Part shown: in pieces, positions 25,369 through 34,581 of the stretch
Position numbering within the stretch: position 1 is the stretch's first letter
Layout of the letters: every line of letters begins with the position of its first letter
Source: Burkholderiaceae bacterium
GTDB taxonomy: Bacteria > Pseudomonadota > Gammaproteobacteria > Burkholderiales > Burkholderiaceae_C
DNA: 64,000 nt
Reading direction: 5' to 3'
Assembly (NCBI GenBank): GCA_018780645.1
Contig: JADMJJ010000011.1
Location: 1 to 64,000, forward strand
Translations under genes and position numbers: made by a program
The notes under the pieces: generated by a model
What the model was told of the DNA's origin: nothing
The model's database searches: none
The model's input: only the letters and a program-made list of their open reading frames with translations

Positions 25369-26940
25369 ATGGTCAGCGTCAAATCAGGGCATGCAATGCC
25401 CGCAAACCCCGGCTGGCGTGTTGCGTCACTGGCGCTGCTGTCGCTGTTGGTCACGGTTTTCTGGGCCTACCGCGACACACTGCTGGCCATGATGGGCATT
25501 TGGTGGCGTTCGGAGACCTTTGCCCACGCGATGATTGTTCCGCCGATTTCGCTGTGGCTGATCTGGCGCCAGCGCGGAGTCCTGCTGCGACAAATGCCGC
25601 AGCCGTCCCCATGGTTTCTGCTGCCCATTGCATGCGCCGGGCTGGTCTGGCTGCTCGGCGATCTGGTGGCCGTCAATGCCTTGACCCAGCTCGCCTTGGT
25701 CAGTCTGCTGGTCTTGGCGGTGCCGGCCGTGCTGGGGCTGCGCGTCACGGGTTCGATCCTGTTCCCGCTGGGCTTCCTGTTCTTTGCCGTGCCCATGGGC
25801 GAGTTCCTGATGCCTCAGCTGATGAACTGGACCGCAGACTTCACCGTGGTGGCGCTGCGTCTAAGTGGCATACCGGTTTACCGTGAGGGCCTGCAGTTTG
25901 TCATCCCCTCAGGCAGCTGGTCGGTTGTTGAGGCCTGCAGCGGTATCCGCTATCTGATTGCCTCGCTGATGGTCGGCACGCTGTTTGGATACCTGAACTA
26001 TCGGTCGTTGCATCGACGTCTCATCTTCGTCGCAATCTCCATCGTGGTGCCGCTGGTGGCGAACTGGTTTCGCGCCTACTTGATCGTGATCCTGGGCCAT
26101 TTTTCCAGCAACCAGCTGGCCGCAGGCGCCGACCATTTGGTCTATGGCTGGCTGTTCTTCGGTTTGATCATGGTGATCATGTTCATGATCGGTGCCCGCT
26201 GGGCCGAGCCCGACGGCGTCGAAGAGTCTGCCACGTCAAGCCTTCCGCCTGGACTGTCGGGCCGCATGTCGAGAGCGATGGTGCCCGTCGCGCTGGCGGC
26301 CATGACGCTGGTGTTGCTGCCACACTGGGCGCTCTGGTCCTTGACGCAAGCCGAGGCCACCGGCGAGCCACGGTTGCGACCGGTGAACGCGGCGGCTGGC
26401 TGGCAGGCAAGCGAGCGTGGCTCGGTCGACTGGGCTCCGGCCTTCTTGAATCCCTCGGCGAGCGCGCGGCAGACCTTCAGCAAGGACGGCCAAGAGGTCG
26501 CGCTCCACCTGGACTACTACCGGCACCAGGACTATCAGCGCAAGCTGGTCAGCTCGGAAAACATGATTGTTCGGTCCAACGATCCGCGCTGGTCGAAGGT
26601 GAGCAGTGACGTCCTGACGCTGAACCTTGCCGACGGGACCAGTTTGAAGCTGAACCAGGCCGAACTGCGAGGCGCAGCCATAGGCGCATCAGGGGAGGAG
26701 CGGCGTCTTGTGACATGGCAGCTGTATTGGGTCAATGGTCGGTGGACTCACAGCGCCGTCATGGCCAAGGCTTATGGTGCCTTGTACCGTGTGCTCGGCC
26801 GTGGCGACGATGGCGCCTCGGTGGTTCTTTTCACCGAACGAGACTCATCGGGCAGAGCTCAGGACGCGCTTGAAGCGTTTGTGCGAGAGAATTTGCCTCT
26901 CATCGAGGCGAACTTGCGTCTGACCCGCAGCAACGAATAA
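25369..26940 (+). CDS. xrtA: Exosortase A fused to an EpsI domain
   Basis: This 523-residue inner-membrane protein should cleave PEP-CTERM proteins after translocation. Eight or so membrane helices fill residues 15-280. The catalytic residues of the exosortase family are present: Cys190 in VEACSGIRYL, Arg235 in NWFRAYLIV and His256 in DHLVYGWLFF. After ~290 a further helix (VALAAMTLVLLPHW) leads into a periplasmic EpsI/DUF3485-like domain (GWQASERGSVDWAP, LHLDYYRHQDYQRKL, VTWQLYWVNGRWT). In some species EpsI is a separate gene; here the two are one polypeptide, as in many betaproteobacteria. The target in this window is the PEP-CTERM protein at 14622-15563. Confidence 0.96.
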   Translation: MVSVKSGHAMPANPGWRVASLALLSLLVTVFWAYRDTLLAMMGIWWRSETFAHAMIVPPISLWLIWRQRGVLLRQMPQPSPWFLLPIACAGLVWLLGDLVAVNALTQLALVSLLVLAVPAVLGLRVTGSILFPLGFLFFAVPMGEFLMPQLMNWTADFTVVALRLSGIPVYREGLQFVIPSGSWSVVEACSGIRYLIASLMVGTLFGYLNYRSLHRRLIFVAISIVVPLVANWFRAYLIVILGHFSSNQLAAGADHLVYGWLFFGLIMVIMFMIGARWAEPDGVEESATSSLPPGLSGRMSRAMVPVALAAMTLVLLPHWALWSLTQAEATGEPRLRPVNAAAGWQASERGSVDWAPAFLNPSASARQTFSKDGQEVALHLDYYRHQDYQRKLVSSENMIVRSNDPRWSKVSSDVLTLNLADGTSLKLNQAELRGAAIGASGEERRLVTWQLYWVNGRWTHSAVMAKAYGALYRVLGRGDDGASVVLFTERDSSGRAQDALEAFVRENLPLIEANLRLTRSNE

Positions 26941-26965
26941 GCAACTTGAATTAGGGGAAGTTTTC

Positions 26966-28246
26966 ATGAGTACAGTGGCAGTGATCGGCCTGGGCTATGT
27001 GGGCCTGCCCTTGGTGGTGGAGTTCGGCAAGCAGATGCGCACCATCGGCTTCGACATCTCGGTGCCCAAGGTGGAGTCTTGCAAGGCCGGCATCGATCCT
27101 TCACGCGAGCTCAGCGACGAGCAGGTGAGGGCGGCCACCCTCGCGGTCTATACCGCTGATCCGGCCCTGCTGGCCGAGGCTGACATCATCATTGTGGCCG
27201 TGCCGACGCCGGTTGACGACGCACACATCCCGGACTTCCGCCCGCTCATCGGGTCCAGCACCAGCGTCGGCCGGAACATGAAGAAGGGCGCGATCATCGT
27301 TTATGAATCCACCGTCTATCCGGGCGCGACCGAGGAGGTCTGCATTCCGGTGCTGGAACGCGAATCGGGCCTGAAGTGGAAGCAGGACTTCTTCGTCGGC
27401 TACTCGCCCGAGCGCATCAATCCGGGTGACAAGGAGCATACGCTGACGAAGATCCTGAAGATCGTTTCCGGTGACTCGCCGGCAACGCTGGAAAAGGTCG
27501 CCGAGCTCTACGAGAAGATCATCATTCCTGGTGTGCATCGCGCGTCCAGCATCAAGGCTGCCGAAGCTGCGAAAGTGATAGAGAACACCCAGCGCGACCT
27601 GAACATCGCGCTGATGAACGAACTGGCCATCATCTTCGACAAGCTGGGCATAGACACCACCGAGGTGCTCGAAGCGGCCGGCACGAAGTGGAACTTCCTG
27701 AAGTTCAAGCCGGGCCTAGTGGGCGGCCACTGCATCGGCGTTGATCCCTACTACCTGACTCACAAGGCCGACATGCTGGGCTATCACCCGCAGGTCATCC
27801 TGGCAGGACGCCGCATCAACGACGGCATGGGCAAGTTCATTGCAGAGCAGACGATCAAGCACATGATTGCCGCGGGCAGCTACATCAAAGGCGCCCGAGT
27901 CAATGTCCTGGGTTTGACCTTCAAGGAGAACTGTGGCGATCTGCGCAACTCCAAGGTGATCGACATCATCAAGGAACTGCAGACCTATGGGGTCGAGGTG
28001 TTCGTCAGTGACCCGCAGGCAGAGGCCGAAGAGGCCCTGCATGAGTATGGCGTGCGCCTGCTGCCTTGGGACGATCTGCCTCGCGCCGATGCCATCGTCG
28101 CGGCGGTGGCCCACAAGGAGTTTGGCCAGCTGAGCCTGGACGACATCGGCAAGAAGCTGGTCAAGGGCGGCGCCTTCATCGACGTCAAGGCGGCATTTGA
28201 TGCCCCGGCCATCCTTGCTGCTGGTTTCAAGCTCTGGCGCCTGTGA
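26966..28246 (+). CDS. UDP-N-acetylhexosamine 6-dehydrogenase (TviB/WbpO-like)
   Basis: The 426-residue cytoplasmic enzyme should oxidise C6 of a UDP-N-acetylhexosamine to a carboxylate, giving a uronic acid precursor of the polysaccharide. The NAD-binding fold begins at VIGLGYVGLPL, the catalytic cysteine lies in GGHCIGVDPYYL near residue 260, and the C-terminal UDP-binding domain has GLTFKENCGDLRNSKV. The sequence is closest in appearance to Vi-antigen TviB and Pseudomonas WbpO. A 25-bp gap with AGGGGAAG separates it from xrtA. No TviC-like epimerase is in the window. Confidence 0.9.
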   Translation: MSTVAVIGLGYVGLPLVVEFGKQMRTIGFDISVPKVESCKAGIDPSRELSDEQVRAATLAVYTADPALLAEADIIIVAVPTPVDDAHIPDFRPLIGSSTSVGRNMKKGAIIVYESTVYPGATEEVCIPVLERESGLKWKQDFFVGYSPERINPGDKEHTLTKILKIVSGDSPATLEKVAELYEKIIIPGVHRASSIKAAEAAKVIENTQRDLNIALMNELAIIFDKLGIDTTEVLEAAGTKWNFLKFKPGLVGGHCIGVDPYYLTHKADMLGYHPQVILAGRRINDGMGKFIAEQTIKHMIAAGSYIKGARVNVLGLTFKENCGDLRNSKVIDIIKELQTYGVEVFVSDPQAEAEEALHEYGVRLLPWDDLPRADAIVAAVAHKEFGQLSLDDIGKKLVKGGAFIDVKAAFDAPAILAAGFKLWRL

Positions 28247-28284
28247 GTTTGGCGTTCCGAGGCTGACCCCGCCCCTGACCCCCT

Positions 28285-29481
28285 ATGACGACCGATCCAC
28301 GTCCACTGGTGCTGCACGTGATGCACCGTTTCGATACCGGTGGGCTGGAGAACGGCATCGTGAATCTGATCAATCACATGCCGGAACAGCGTTTTCGGCA
28401 TGCGGTCATGGCGCTGACCCAGGTCACTGACTTTCGCCGCCGCATACAGCGGCCAGACGTGGAGTTCATTGCCCTGGACAAGCCCCCAGGACACGGCTTC
28501 TGGCTCTATCCGCGGGTCTATCGTCTGCTTCGTCGGCTCAGGCCGGCGATTGTGCACAGCCGCAATCTCGCCGCGCTGGAGATGCAGGTGGCCGCTTGGG
28601 CAGCCCGGGTGCCGGTGCGCATCCATGGCGAACATGGGCGCGATGTGGGCGACCTCGATGGCAGCAACGTGACCTATCAGCGCCTGCGCCGGGCCTACAC
28701 ACCCTTCGTGCATCACTACGTGGCCCTGTCGCGCGATTTGGCCGGCTACCTGAAGACCAAGGTCCATGTGCCGGAGCCTCGAATCACGCAGATCTACAAC
28801 GGCGTCGACCTCAGCCGCTTCACGCCGGCTGAGCCGTCGCAGCCGCGAGTCGCGCCGGGATGCCCGTTTTCAGGCTCCAGTCTATGGTTGGTCGGTACCG
28901 TTGGCCGCATGCAGACGGTGAAGGATCAGTTGGGCCTGGCACGGGCCTTTGTTCTCGCTCTGGAGCAGCGCCCTGACCTGCGAAGCCGGCTGCGCTTGGT
29001 CATGATCGGCGATGGTCCCTTGCGGGAACAGGCGCAGGCGCTGCTGCAGGCCCACGGGGCAGCTGACCTGGCTTGGTTGCCCGGCGAGCGTAGCGATGTG
29101 GCGCAGATCATGTCCGGTCTGGACTGTTTTGTGCTGCCTTCGCTGGGCGAGGGCATCTCGAACACCATTCTCGAAGCGATGGCCTGCGGGCTTCCGGTGA
29201 TTGCGACCGATGTCGGCGGCAATGCCGAGCTGGTCAACCGGGGACACACCGGTTTGATCGTGCCCGCTGCCGATGCGCAGGCGCTGGCCGACGCAATCCT
29301 CAACCTGGTCGATGACCCGGCCAAGGCTCAGGCGATGGGGCAGGCCGGGCGCCGCCTGGCGCAACAAAAATTCAGCCTGCCGGCGATGGTGGGTGCCTAT
29401 CAAGGGCTCTATGACCGGTTGCTGGATCAGCGATTGGGCAAGCCTCTTGGCTTGGCCTCGGCCAATCAGCGGAAGAACTGA
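28285..29481 (+). CDS. XrtA/PEP-CTERM system family 4 glycosyltransferase (TIGR03088-like)
   Basis: The 398-residue cytoplasmic GT-B enzyme adds a sugar to the growing repeat unit. The N-terminal domain starts with VLHVMHRFDTGGLENG, the acceptor-side glycine loop. The C-terminal donor domain has VGTVGRMQTVKDQ, the ExxxxxxxE motif GEGISNTILEAMACGLP near 290 and VIATDVGGNAEL. It resembles the sugar transferase family tied to exosortase A (EpsH1). Its stop is 4 bp before the amidotransferase gene. Donor and acceptor sugars cannot be read from the sequence. Confidence 0.9.
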   Translation: MTTDPRPLVLHVMHRFDTGGLENGIVNLINHMPEQRFRHAVMALTQVTDFRRRIQRPDVEFIALDKPPGHGFWLYPRVYRLLRRLRPAIVHSRNLAALEMQVAAWAARVPVRIHGEHGRDVGDLDGSNVTYQRLRRAYTPFVHHYVALSRDLAGYLKTKVHVPEPRITQIYNGVDLSRFTPAEPSQPRVAPGCPFSGSSLWLVGTVGRMQTVKDQLGLARAFVLALEQRPDLRSRLRLVMIGDGPLREQAQALLQAHGAADLAWLPGERSDVAQIMSGLDCFVLPSLGEGISNTILEAMACGLPVIATDVGGNAELVNRGHTGLIVPAADAQALADAILNLVDDPAKAQAMGQAGRRLAQQKFSLPAMVGAYQGLYDRLLDQRLGKPLGLASANQRKN

Positions 29482-29485
29482 CATC

Positions 29486-31429
29486 ATGTGTGGAATCACC
29501 GGAATCTTTGACACCCGCGGCCAACGCGAGATTGACCCTGCGGCGCTTGCCCGCATGAATCTGTCGCAGCAGCACCGCGGGCCTGACGAAGGCAGCGTGC
29601 ATATCGAGCCGGGCGTGGGCCTGGGCCACCGCCGCCTGTCCATCATCGATGTGGCCACGGGCCAGCAGCCGCTGTTCAATGAGGATGGCTCGGTGGTGAT
29701 CGTCTACAACGGCGAGATCTACAACTACCAGTCGTTGATCCCCGAGCTGCAGGCGCTGGGCCATGTGTTCCACACCAAGAGCGACACCGAGGTCATAGTC
29801 CATGCCTGGGAGGCCTGGGGCGAGGCCTGCGTGACGCGCTTTCGCGGCATGTTCGCCTTCGCGCTGTGGGACCGCAATCAGCAGACCTTCTTCATGGCCC
29901 GTGACCGACTTGCGGTCAAGCCGATGTACTACGCCCTGCTCGATGACGGGCAACTGCTGTTCGGCTCGGAGCTGAAGTCGCTGCTTGCCCATGGCGGCCT
30001 GAAGCGAGACATGGATCCGCTCGCGGTCGAGGAGTACTTCGCGCTGGGCTATGTGGCCGAGCCGCGCACGATCTTCAAACAGGCGAAGAAGTTGCCGCCG
30101 GCGCACACGCTGTGCATCCGCCGCGGCGAGCCTGTTGGCGATCCCAAGGAATACTGGGACGTCAACTTCACGCTGAACAGTACGATCGGCGCCGATGAGG
30201 CCTGCGCGACGCTTGAAGAAAAGCTGCGCGAATCGGTGCGCCTGCGCATGATCGCCGAGGTCCCGTTGGGTGCCTTTCTGTCCGGCGGCGTTGACTCCAG
30301 CGCCGTGGTGGCAATGATGGCGGGGCTGTCCGACGCGCCGGTCAACACCTGCTCGATCGCCTTCGACGATCCGGCGTTCAATGAGGCCGCGTTTGCCCAA
30401 ACGGTGGCTGATCGCTACAAGACCGCGCATTCGGTCGAAATGGTGAAGAGCGACGACTTCGATCTGATCGACACCCTGGCACGTCTGTACGACGAGCCCT
30501 ACGCCGATAGTTCGGCCATCCCGACCTACCGGGTCTGCCAACTGGCCCGCAAACACGTGACGGTGGCGCTGTCAGGTGACGGGGGTGACGAGACCTTCGG
30601 AGGCTATCGGCGCTACCGCATGCACCTGCTGGAAGAGCGCATGCGCTCGGCCATGCCCGATTCGCTGCGCCGGCCGCTGTTCGGCATGCTCGGTCGCGTC
30701 TATCCAAAGGCAGACTGGGCGCCGCGCGTGTTCCGCGCCAAGACCACCTTCGAGGGCATGGCACGCAATTCGGTGGAGGCCTATTTCCACACCATGTCCA
30801 TCTTGCGCGACCCGATGCGCGACCAGCTGTTCAGCACGCGCTTCAAAACCGACATCGCCGGCTACACGGCGCAAGAGGTGTTCGAGCGCCATGCCAAGCG
30901 TGCCGGCACTGACGATCCGCTGGCCCTGATCCAGTACCTGGACCTGAAGACCTACCTGGTCGGCGACATCAACACCAAGGTCGATCGCGCCAGCATGGCG
31001 CATTCGCTGGAGGTTCGCGAGCCGCTGATGGATCACGAACTGGTCGAGTGGATGGCGACCCTGCCATCGTCGCTGAAGATCCGCGGGCAGGAGGGCAAGT
31101 ATGTGCTGAAGAAGGCGATGGAGCCTCATCTGCCGTCGGACATCCTGTACCGCCCGAAGATGGGCTTTGCCGTGCCCCTGGCCCGGTGGTTCCGCGGACC
31201 GTTGAAGGAGCGCATGCGTCAAGCCGTGCTGGGCCCGCGCCTGGCCGAGACCGGCTGGTTCAACCGCGACTACCTCGAACACCTGATCGACGCTCATCTG
31301 GCCGGCACGCGCGACTACAGCGCTCCGCTGTGGACGCTGATGATGTTCGAGGCCTTTCTGCGCCAGGTGCTTGACGCGGCGCCGCCGGTGTCGGCCGCGC
31401 CGCAGCAACAGGCGGTGGCCTTGCAATGA
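29486..31429 (+). CDS. XrtA/PEP-CTERM system amidotransferase 1 (Asn synthase-like)
   Basis: The 647-residue two-domain enzyme should take ammonia from glutamine and make an amide after ATP activation of a carboxylate. The glutaminase nucleophile is Cys2 (MCGITGIF), and RGPDEG and YNGEIYNY are present. The synthase domain has the PP-loop SGGVDSS near 270 and SGDGGDETFGGYRRY near 362. In this setting the acceptor may be a uronic acid carboxylate rather than aspartate (inference). Start ATG 29486 is fixed by the need for Cys at position 2. It matches the TIGR03108-type family. The next gene overlaps by 4 bp. Confidence 0.93.
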   Translation: MCGITGIFDTRGQREIDPAALARMNLSQQHRGPDEGSVHIEPGVGLGHRRLSIIDVATGQQPLFNEDGSVVIVYNGEIYNYQSLIPELQALGHVFHTKSDTEVIVHAWEAWGEACVTRFRGMFAFALWDRNQQTFFMARDRLAVKPMYYALLDDGQLLFGSELKSLLAHGGLKRDMDPLAVEEYFALGYVAEPRTIFKQAKKLPPAHTLCIRRGEPVGDPKEYWDVNFTLNSTIGADEACATLEEKLRESVRLRMIAEVPLGAFLSGGVDSSAVVAMMAGLSDAPVNTCSIAFDDPAFNEAAFAQTVADRYKTAHSVEMVKSDDFDLIDTLARLYDEPYADSSAIPTYRVCQLARKHVTVALSGDGGDETFGGYRRYRMHLLEERMRSAMPDSLRRPLFGMLGRVYPKADWAPRVFRAKTTFEGMARNSVEAYFHTMSILRDPMRDQLFSTRFKTDIAGYTAQEVFERHAKRAGTDDPLALIQYLDLKTYLVGDINTKVDRASMAHSLEVREPLMDHELVEWMATLPSSLKIRGQEGKYVLKKAMEPHLPSDILYRPKMGFAVPLARWFRGPLKERMRQAVLGPRLAETGWFNRDYLEHLIDAHLAGTRDYSAPLWTLMMFEAFLRQVLDAAPPVSAAPQQQAVALQ

Positions 31430-32643
31430 CCTTGCGCATCCTCCATGTGCTGGACCATTCACTCCCCACGCACAGCGGCTACACCTTCCGCACCCTGTCC
31501 ATCCTGCGCGAGCAGCGTGCGCTGGGATGGGAGACGCTGCAGCTGACCACGCCCAAGCAGGGCGCGACAGCCGCCCTGCATGAGGATGTGGATGGCTGGC
31601 GCTTTCACCGTACGCCCAGCGCAGCGGGCACGGGCCTGGTTGCGCAGATGCGGCTCACGGCCAGGCGGCTGGCCGCGCTGGTGCGCGAGACCCGGCCTGA
31701 CGTGATCCATGCCCACTCGCCGGTGCTGAACGCCTTGCCCAGCCTGTGGGTCGGTCGCGGCCAGCGCGTGCCCGTGGTCTACGAGATGCGCGCCTCCTGG
31801 GAGGATGCCGCGGTCGACCATGGCACGACCACCGAGGGCAGCCTGCGCTATCGCGTGTCGCGGGGCCTGGAATCGTTCGCGCTGCGCCGCGCCGACCAGA
31901 TCACGACCATTTGCGAAGGCCTTCGCGGCGACATCATGGCGCGCGGCATTGGCGCCGAGCGCATCACGGTGATCCCGAATGCCGTTGACGCCAAGCTGTT
32001 CCAGTTCGGTCTCGAGGGCGATGCGCAGCTGCGCAGCCAACTGGGGCTGGACGGTGCCCTGGTGCTGGGCTTTGCCGGCTCCTTCTATGGCTACGAGGGC
32101 CTGCACCTGCTGCTGGACGCGGCACGCCGCATGCTGCCGCGCCACCCAAATCTGCGCGTGCTGATGGTTGGCGGCGGCCCGCAGGACGAGGCGCTGCGCG
32201 CTCAGGCCGCGGCGGCCGGCCTGCAGGACCGGGTGATCTTCACCGGCCGCGTGCCACATGAGCAGGTCCAGCGCTACTACGAACTGATCGATGTGTTGGC
32301 CTATCCGCGCCTGCCGATACGCCTGACCGAGCTGGTCACGCCGCTGAAGCCGCTTGAGGCGATGGCCCAGGGCCGCATGTTCGTGGCCTCCGATGTCGGC
32401 GGTCACCGCGAGCTGGTGCGTCATGGCGAGACAGGTTTCCTGTTCAAGGCCGGCGATGCCGCTGCGCTGGAGGCGGCCTTCGAAGATGTGCTGGCCCGGC
32501 GCGACAGCTGGCCGCAGATACGCCGGCAGGCGCGGCGCTTTGTCGAGGTCGAGCGCACCTGGACGGCCAGCGTGGCGCGCTACCGCGAGGTCTACGAGCG
32601 GGCCTTGGCCCGCCGTCCTCGCATCCAAACCCTTAGCACCTGA
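31426..32643 (+). CDS. Exosortase A-associated family 4 glycosyltransferase (TIGR04063-like)
   Basis: The 405-residue GT-B enzyme begins with LRILHVLDHSLPTHSGYTFR and has the donor-site segments VLGFAGSFYGYEGLHLLL, VIFTGRVPHEQVQRYY and TPLKPLEAMAQGRMFVASDVGG, where the usual glutamate of the donor motif is in LEAMA. This N-terminal HSLP...GYTFR signature is typical of the Daro_2409-type glycosyltransferase of exosortase A loci. It lies between the two amidotransferase genes and is coupled to the first by ATGA. No membrane helix is visible. Confidence 0.9.
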   Translation: MTLRILHVLDHSLPTHSGYTFRTLSILREQRALGWETLQLTTPKQGATAALHEDVDGWRFHRTPSAAGTGLVAQMRLTARRLAALVRETRPDVIHAHSPVLNALPSLWVGRGQRVPVVYEMRASWEDAAVDHGTTTEGSLRYRVSRGLESFALRRADQITTICEGLRGDIMARGIGAERITVIPNAVDAKLFQFGLEGDAQLRSQLGLDGALVLGFAGSFYGYEGLHLLLDAARRMLPRHPNLRVLMVGGGPQDEALRAQAAAAGLQDRVIFTGRVPHEQVQRYYELIDVLAYPRLPIRLTELVTPLKPLEAMAQGRMFVASDVGGHRELVRHGETGFLFKAGDAAALEAAFEDVLARRDSWPQIRRQARRFVEVERTWTASVARYREVYERALARRPRIQTLST

Positions 32644-32655
32644 GGCAGTCCCAAC

Positions 32656-34581
32656 GTGTGTGGCATTCACGGCATCTACAGACTGGACGGGCAGGGGGTT
32701 GAACCCGGCCTGCTGTCGGCAATGGGCAATGTCACCCAGCATCGAGGGCCCGACGACGAGGGCATGCACATTGATGCCGATTGCGGCATCGCGATGCGCC
32801 GCCTGTCCATCATCGACCTGGCCGGCGGCCATCAGCCGCTGTCCAACCAGGACGGCAGCCTGTGGCTGGTCTGCAATGGCGAGATCTACAACTACCGCGA
32901 GCTGCGCACCGAGCTGCAGGCCAAGGGCTATGTGTTCAAGACCGGCTCCGACAGCGAGGTGCTGCTGCATCTGTACGACGCCGAGGGCGATGAGTTCGTG
33001 CACCGGCTCAACGGCATGTTCGACTTCGCGCTATGGGATGCGCGCCGCCGCCGCCTGCTGATAGGCCGTGACCGCATCGGCGTCAAGCCGCTCTATGTGT
33101 TGCAGGACGGATCGCGCCTGGCCTTCGCCACCGAGGCCAAGGCCTTGCTGGCGCTGCCGGGGGTCAAGGCCGAGCTGGATCGCAGCGTCGTGGCCAGCTA
33201 TCTGCACCTGGGCTATGTGGCCGCACCGGGCTGCATCTTCAAGGGCATACGCAAGCTTGCGCCTGCCACCCTGCTGGCGGTCGAGGGCGGCCAGGTGCGC
33301 GAGTGGCGCTACTGGCGTTTGCCAACGCAGATCGACAAGGAATCGAGCGAGCAGCAGTGGATCGACCGCGTGCGCGGCCAGTTGGAAGAGTCGGTGCGCA
33401 TGCAGATGGTCAGCGACGTGCCGATCGGCGCCTTTCTGTCCGGTGGCGTCGACTCAAGTGCTGTGGTCGCCTATATGGCCCGGCATTCGTCGCAGCCGAT
33501 ACGCACCTACTCGATAGGCTTCGAGGGTGGCGTCGCCGAGGCCCTGTACAACGAACTGCCCTATGCGCGCCAGGTGTCGCAGCTGTTCGGCACCCAGCAC
33601 CGCGAGATTGTCGTCAAGCCCGATGTCGTGGGCCTGTTGCCTATGCTGTTATGGCATATGGACGAGCCGCTGGCCGACACTGCCTTCATCACCACCTATC
33701 TTGTCTCGCAGTTCGCGCGCCAGGACGTCAAGGTGATCCTCTCCGGCGTCGGCGGCGACGAGTTGTTCGGCGGCTACCGGCGCTATCTGGGCGCTCATTA
33801 CGCCTCGCGCTTCCATGCGCTGCCCGCCTGGTTGCGCCAGGCGGTGGCGGCGGGGGCGCGCCGCCTGCCGGCCGACCGCCATTCCGGTCTGCTCAATATG
33901 CTGAGGCTGGCCAAGGGCTTTGTGGCCACCGCCGAGATGGCGCCCGACGAGCGCTACCGAAGCTATCTGCAGGTGCTGGGGCGCGATGTGGTTTCCCAGC
34001 TGATGCTTGCGCCTTCGGCCTCGGGCCCCGACCCCCTCGATCTGGCCTTTGCCGGCGCCGGCAGGGAGGACGATCTGAACCGCATGTTCGCCGTCGATGC
34101 CGAGACCCAGCTGCCCGATGACCTGCTGATGCTGACCGACAAGATGAGCATGGCCGTGTCACTGGAGTGCCGGGTGCCGCTGCTGGACCATGACCTGGTC
34201 GAGCTGGCTGCCGCCATGCCGGGCGCCATCAAGATGAAGGGAGGTCGCCTCAAGCACGTGATGAAGGAAGCGTTGTCGGACATCCTGCCCGACGACATCC
34301 TGAACCGCAAGAAGCGCGGCTTTGGCACGCCGATGGGGGCCTGGTTGAAGGGCGAGCTGGCGCCGTTGCTGCGCCGCCTGCTGGCGCCCGAGGTGTTGCG
34401 CGCGCGCGGCCTGTTCCGGCCCGAGATCGTGGCCGGCTTGATGGCCGACCACGAGGCCAATCGCATCGACGGCACCGACCCCTTGCTGGCCCTGATGAAC
34501 CTGGAAATCTGGAGCCGAATCTATCTTGACGGGCGCGCGCCGGACGATGTCGCCACCGAGTTGAAGACCTACGTCGCATGA
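32656..34581 (+). CDS. XrtA/PEP-CTERM system amidotransferase 2 (Asn synthase-like)
   Basis: This second 641-residue glutamine-dependent enzyme starts with GTG 32656, which places the nucleophile at Cys2 (MCGIHGIY); GAGG lies 11 bp upstream. CNGEIYNYREL marks the glutaminase pocket. The synthase domain has SGGVDSS near 270 and SGVGGDELFGGYRRY near 365, where Val stands in for the Asp seen in the first paralogue (SGDGGDE). Most of the pyrophosphatase core is intact, so it should be active. It differs enough from amidotransferase 1 to suggest another acceptor. ATGA couples it to the downstream glycosyltransferase. Confidence 0.92.
   Translation: MCGIHGIYRLDGQGVEPGLLSAMGNVTQHRGPDDEGMHIDADCGIAMRRLSIIDLAGGHQPLSNQDGSLWLVCNGEIYNYRELRTELQAKGYVFKTGSDSEVLLHLYDAEGDEFVHRLNGMFDFALWDARRRRLLIGRDRIGVKPLYVLQDGSRLAFATEAKALLALPGVKAELDRSVVASYLHLGYVAAPGCIFKGIRKLAPATLLAVEGGQVREWRYWRLPTQIDKESSEQQWIDRVRGQLEESVRMQMVSDVPIGAFLSGGVDSSAVVAYMARHSSQPIRTYSIGFEGGVAEALYNELPYARQVSQLFGTQHREIVVKPDVVGLLPMLLWHMDEPLADTAFITTYLVSQFARQDVKVILSGVGGDELFGGYRRYLGAHYASRFHALPAWLRQAVAAGARRLPADRHSGLLNMLRLAKGFVATAEMAPDERYRSYLQVLGRDVVSQLMLAPSASGPDPLDLAFAGAGREDDLNRMFAVDAETQLPDDLLMLTDKMSMAVSLECRVPLLDHDLVELAAAMPGAIKMKGGRLKHVMKEALSDILPDDILNRKKRGFGTPMGAWLKGELAPLLRRLLAPEVLRARGLFRPEIVAGLMADHEANRIDGTDPLLALMNLEIWSRIYLDGRAPDDVATELKTYVA

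Noticed and set aside
28262-28284. Imperfect repeat TGACCCC before the glycosyltransferase start
   Set aside because: Only 7 bp repeated twice in a C-rich stretch; no evidence for regulation.
31459-33003. 514-codon antisense frame under the second exosortase glycosyltransferase and amidotransferase 2
   Set aside because: It spans two clearly coding plus-strand genes and has no recognisable domain; it is a shadow of high-GC coding sequence.
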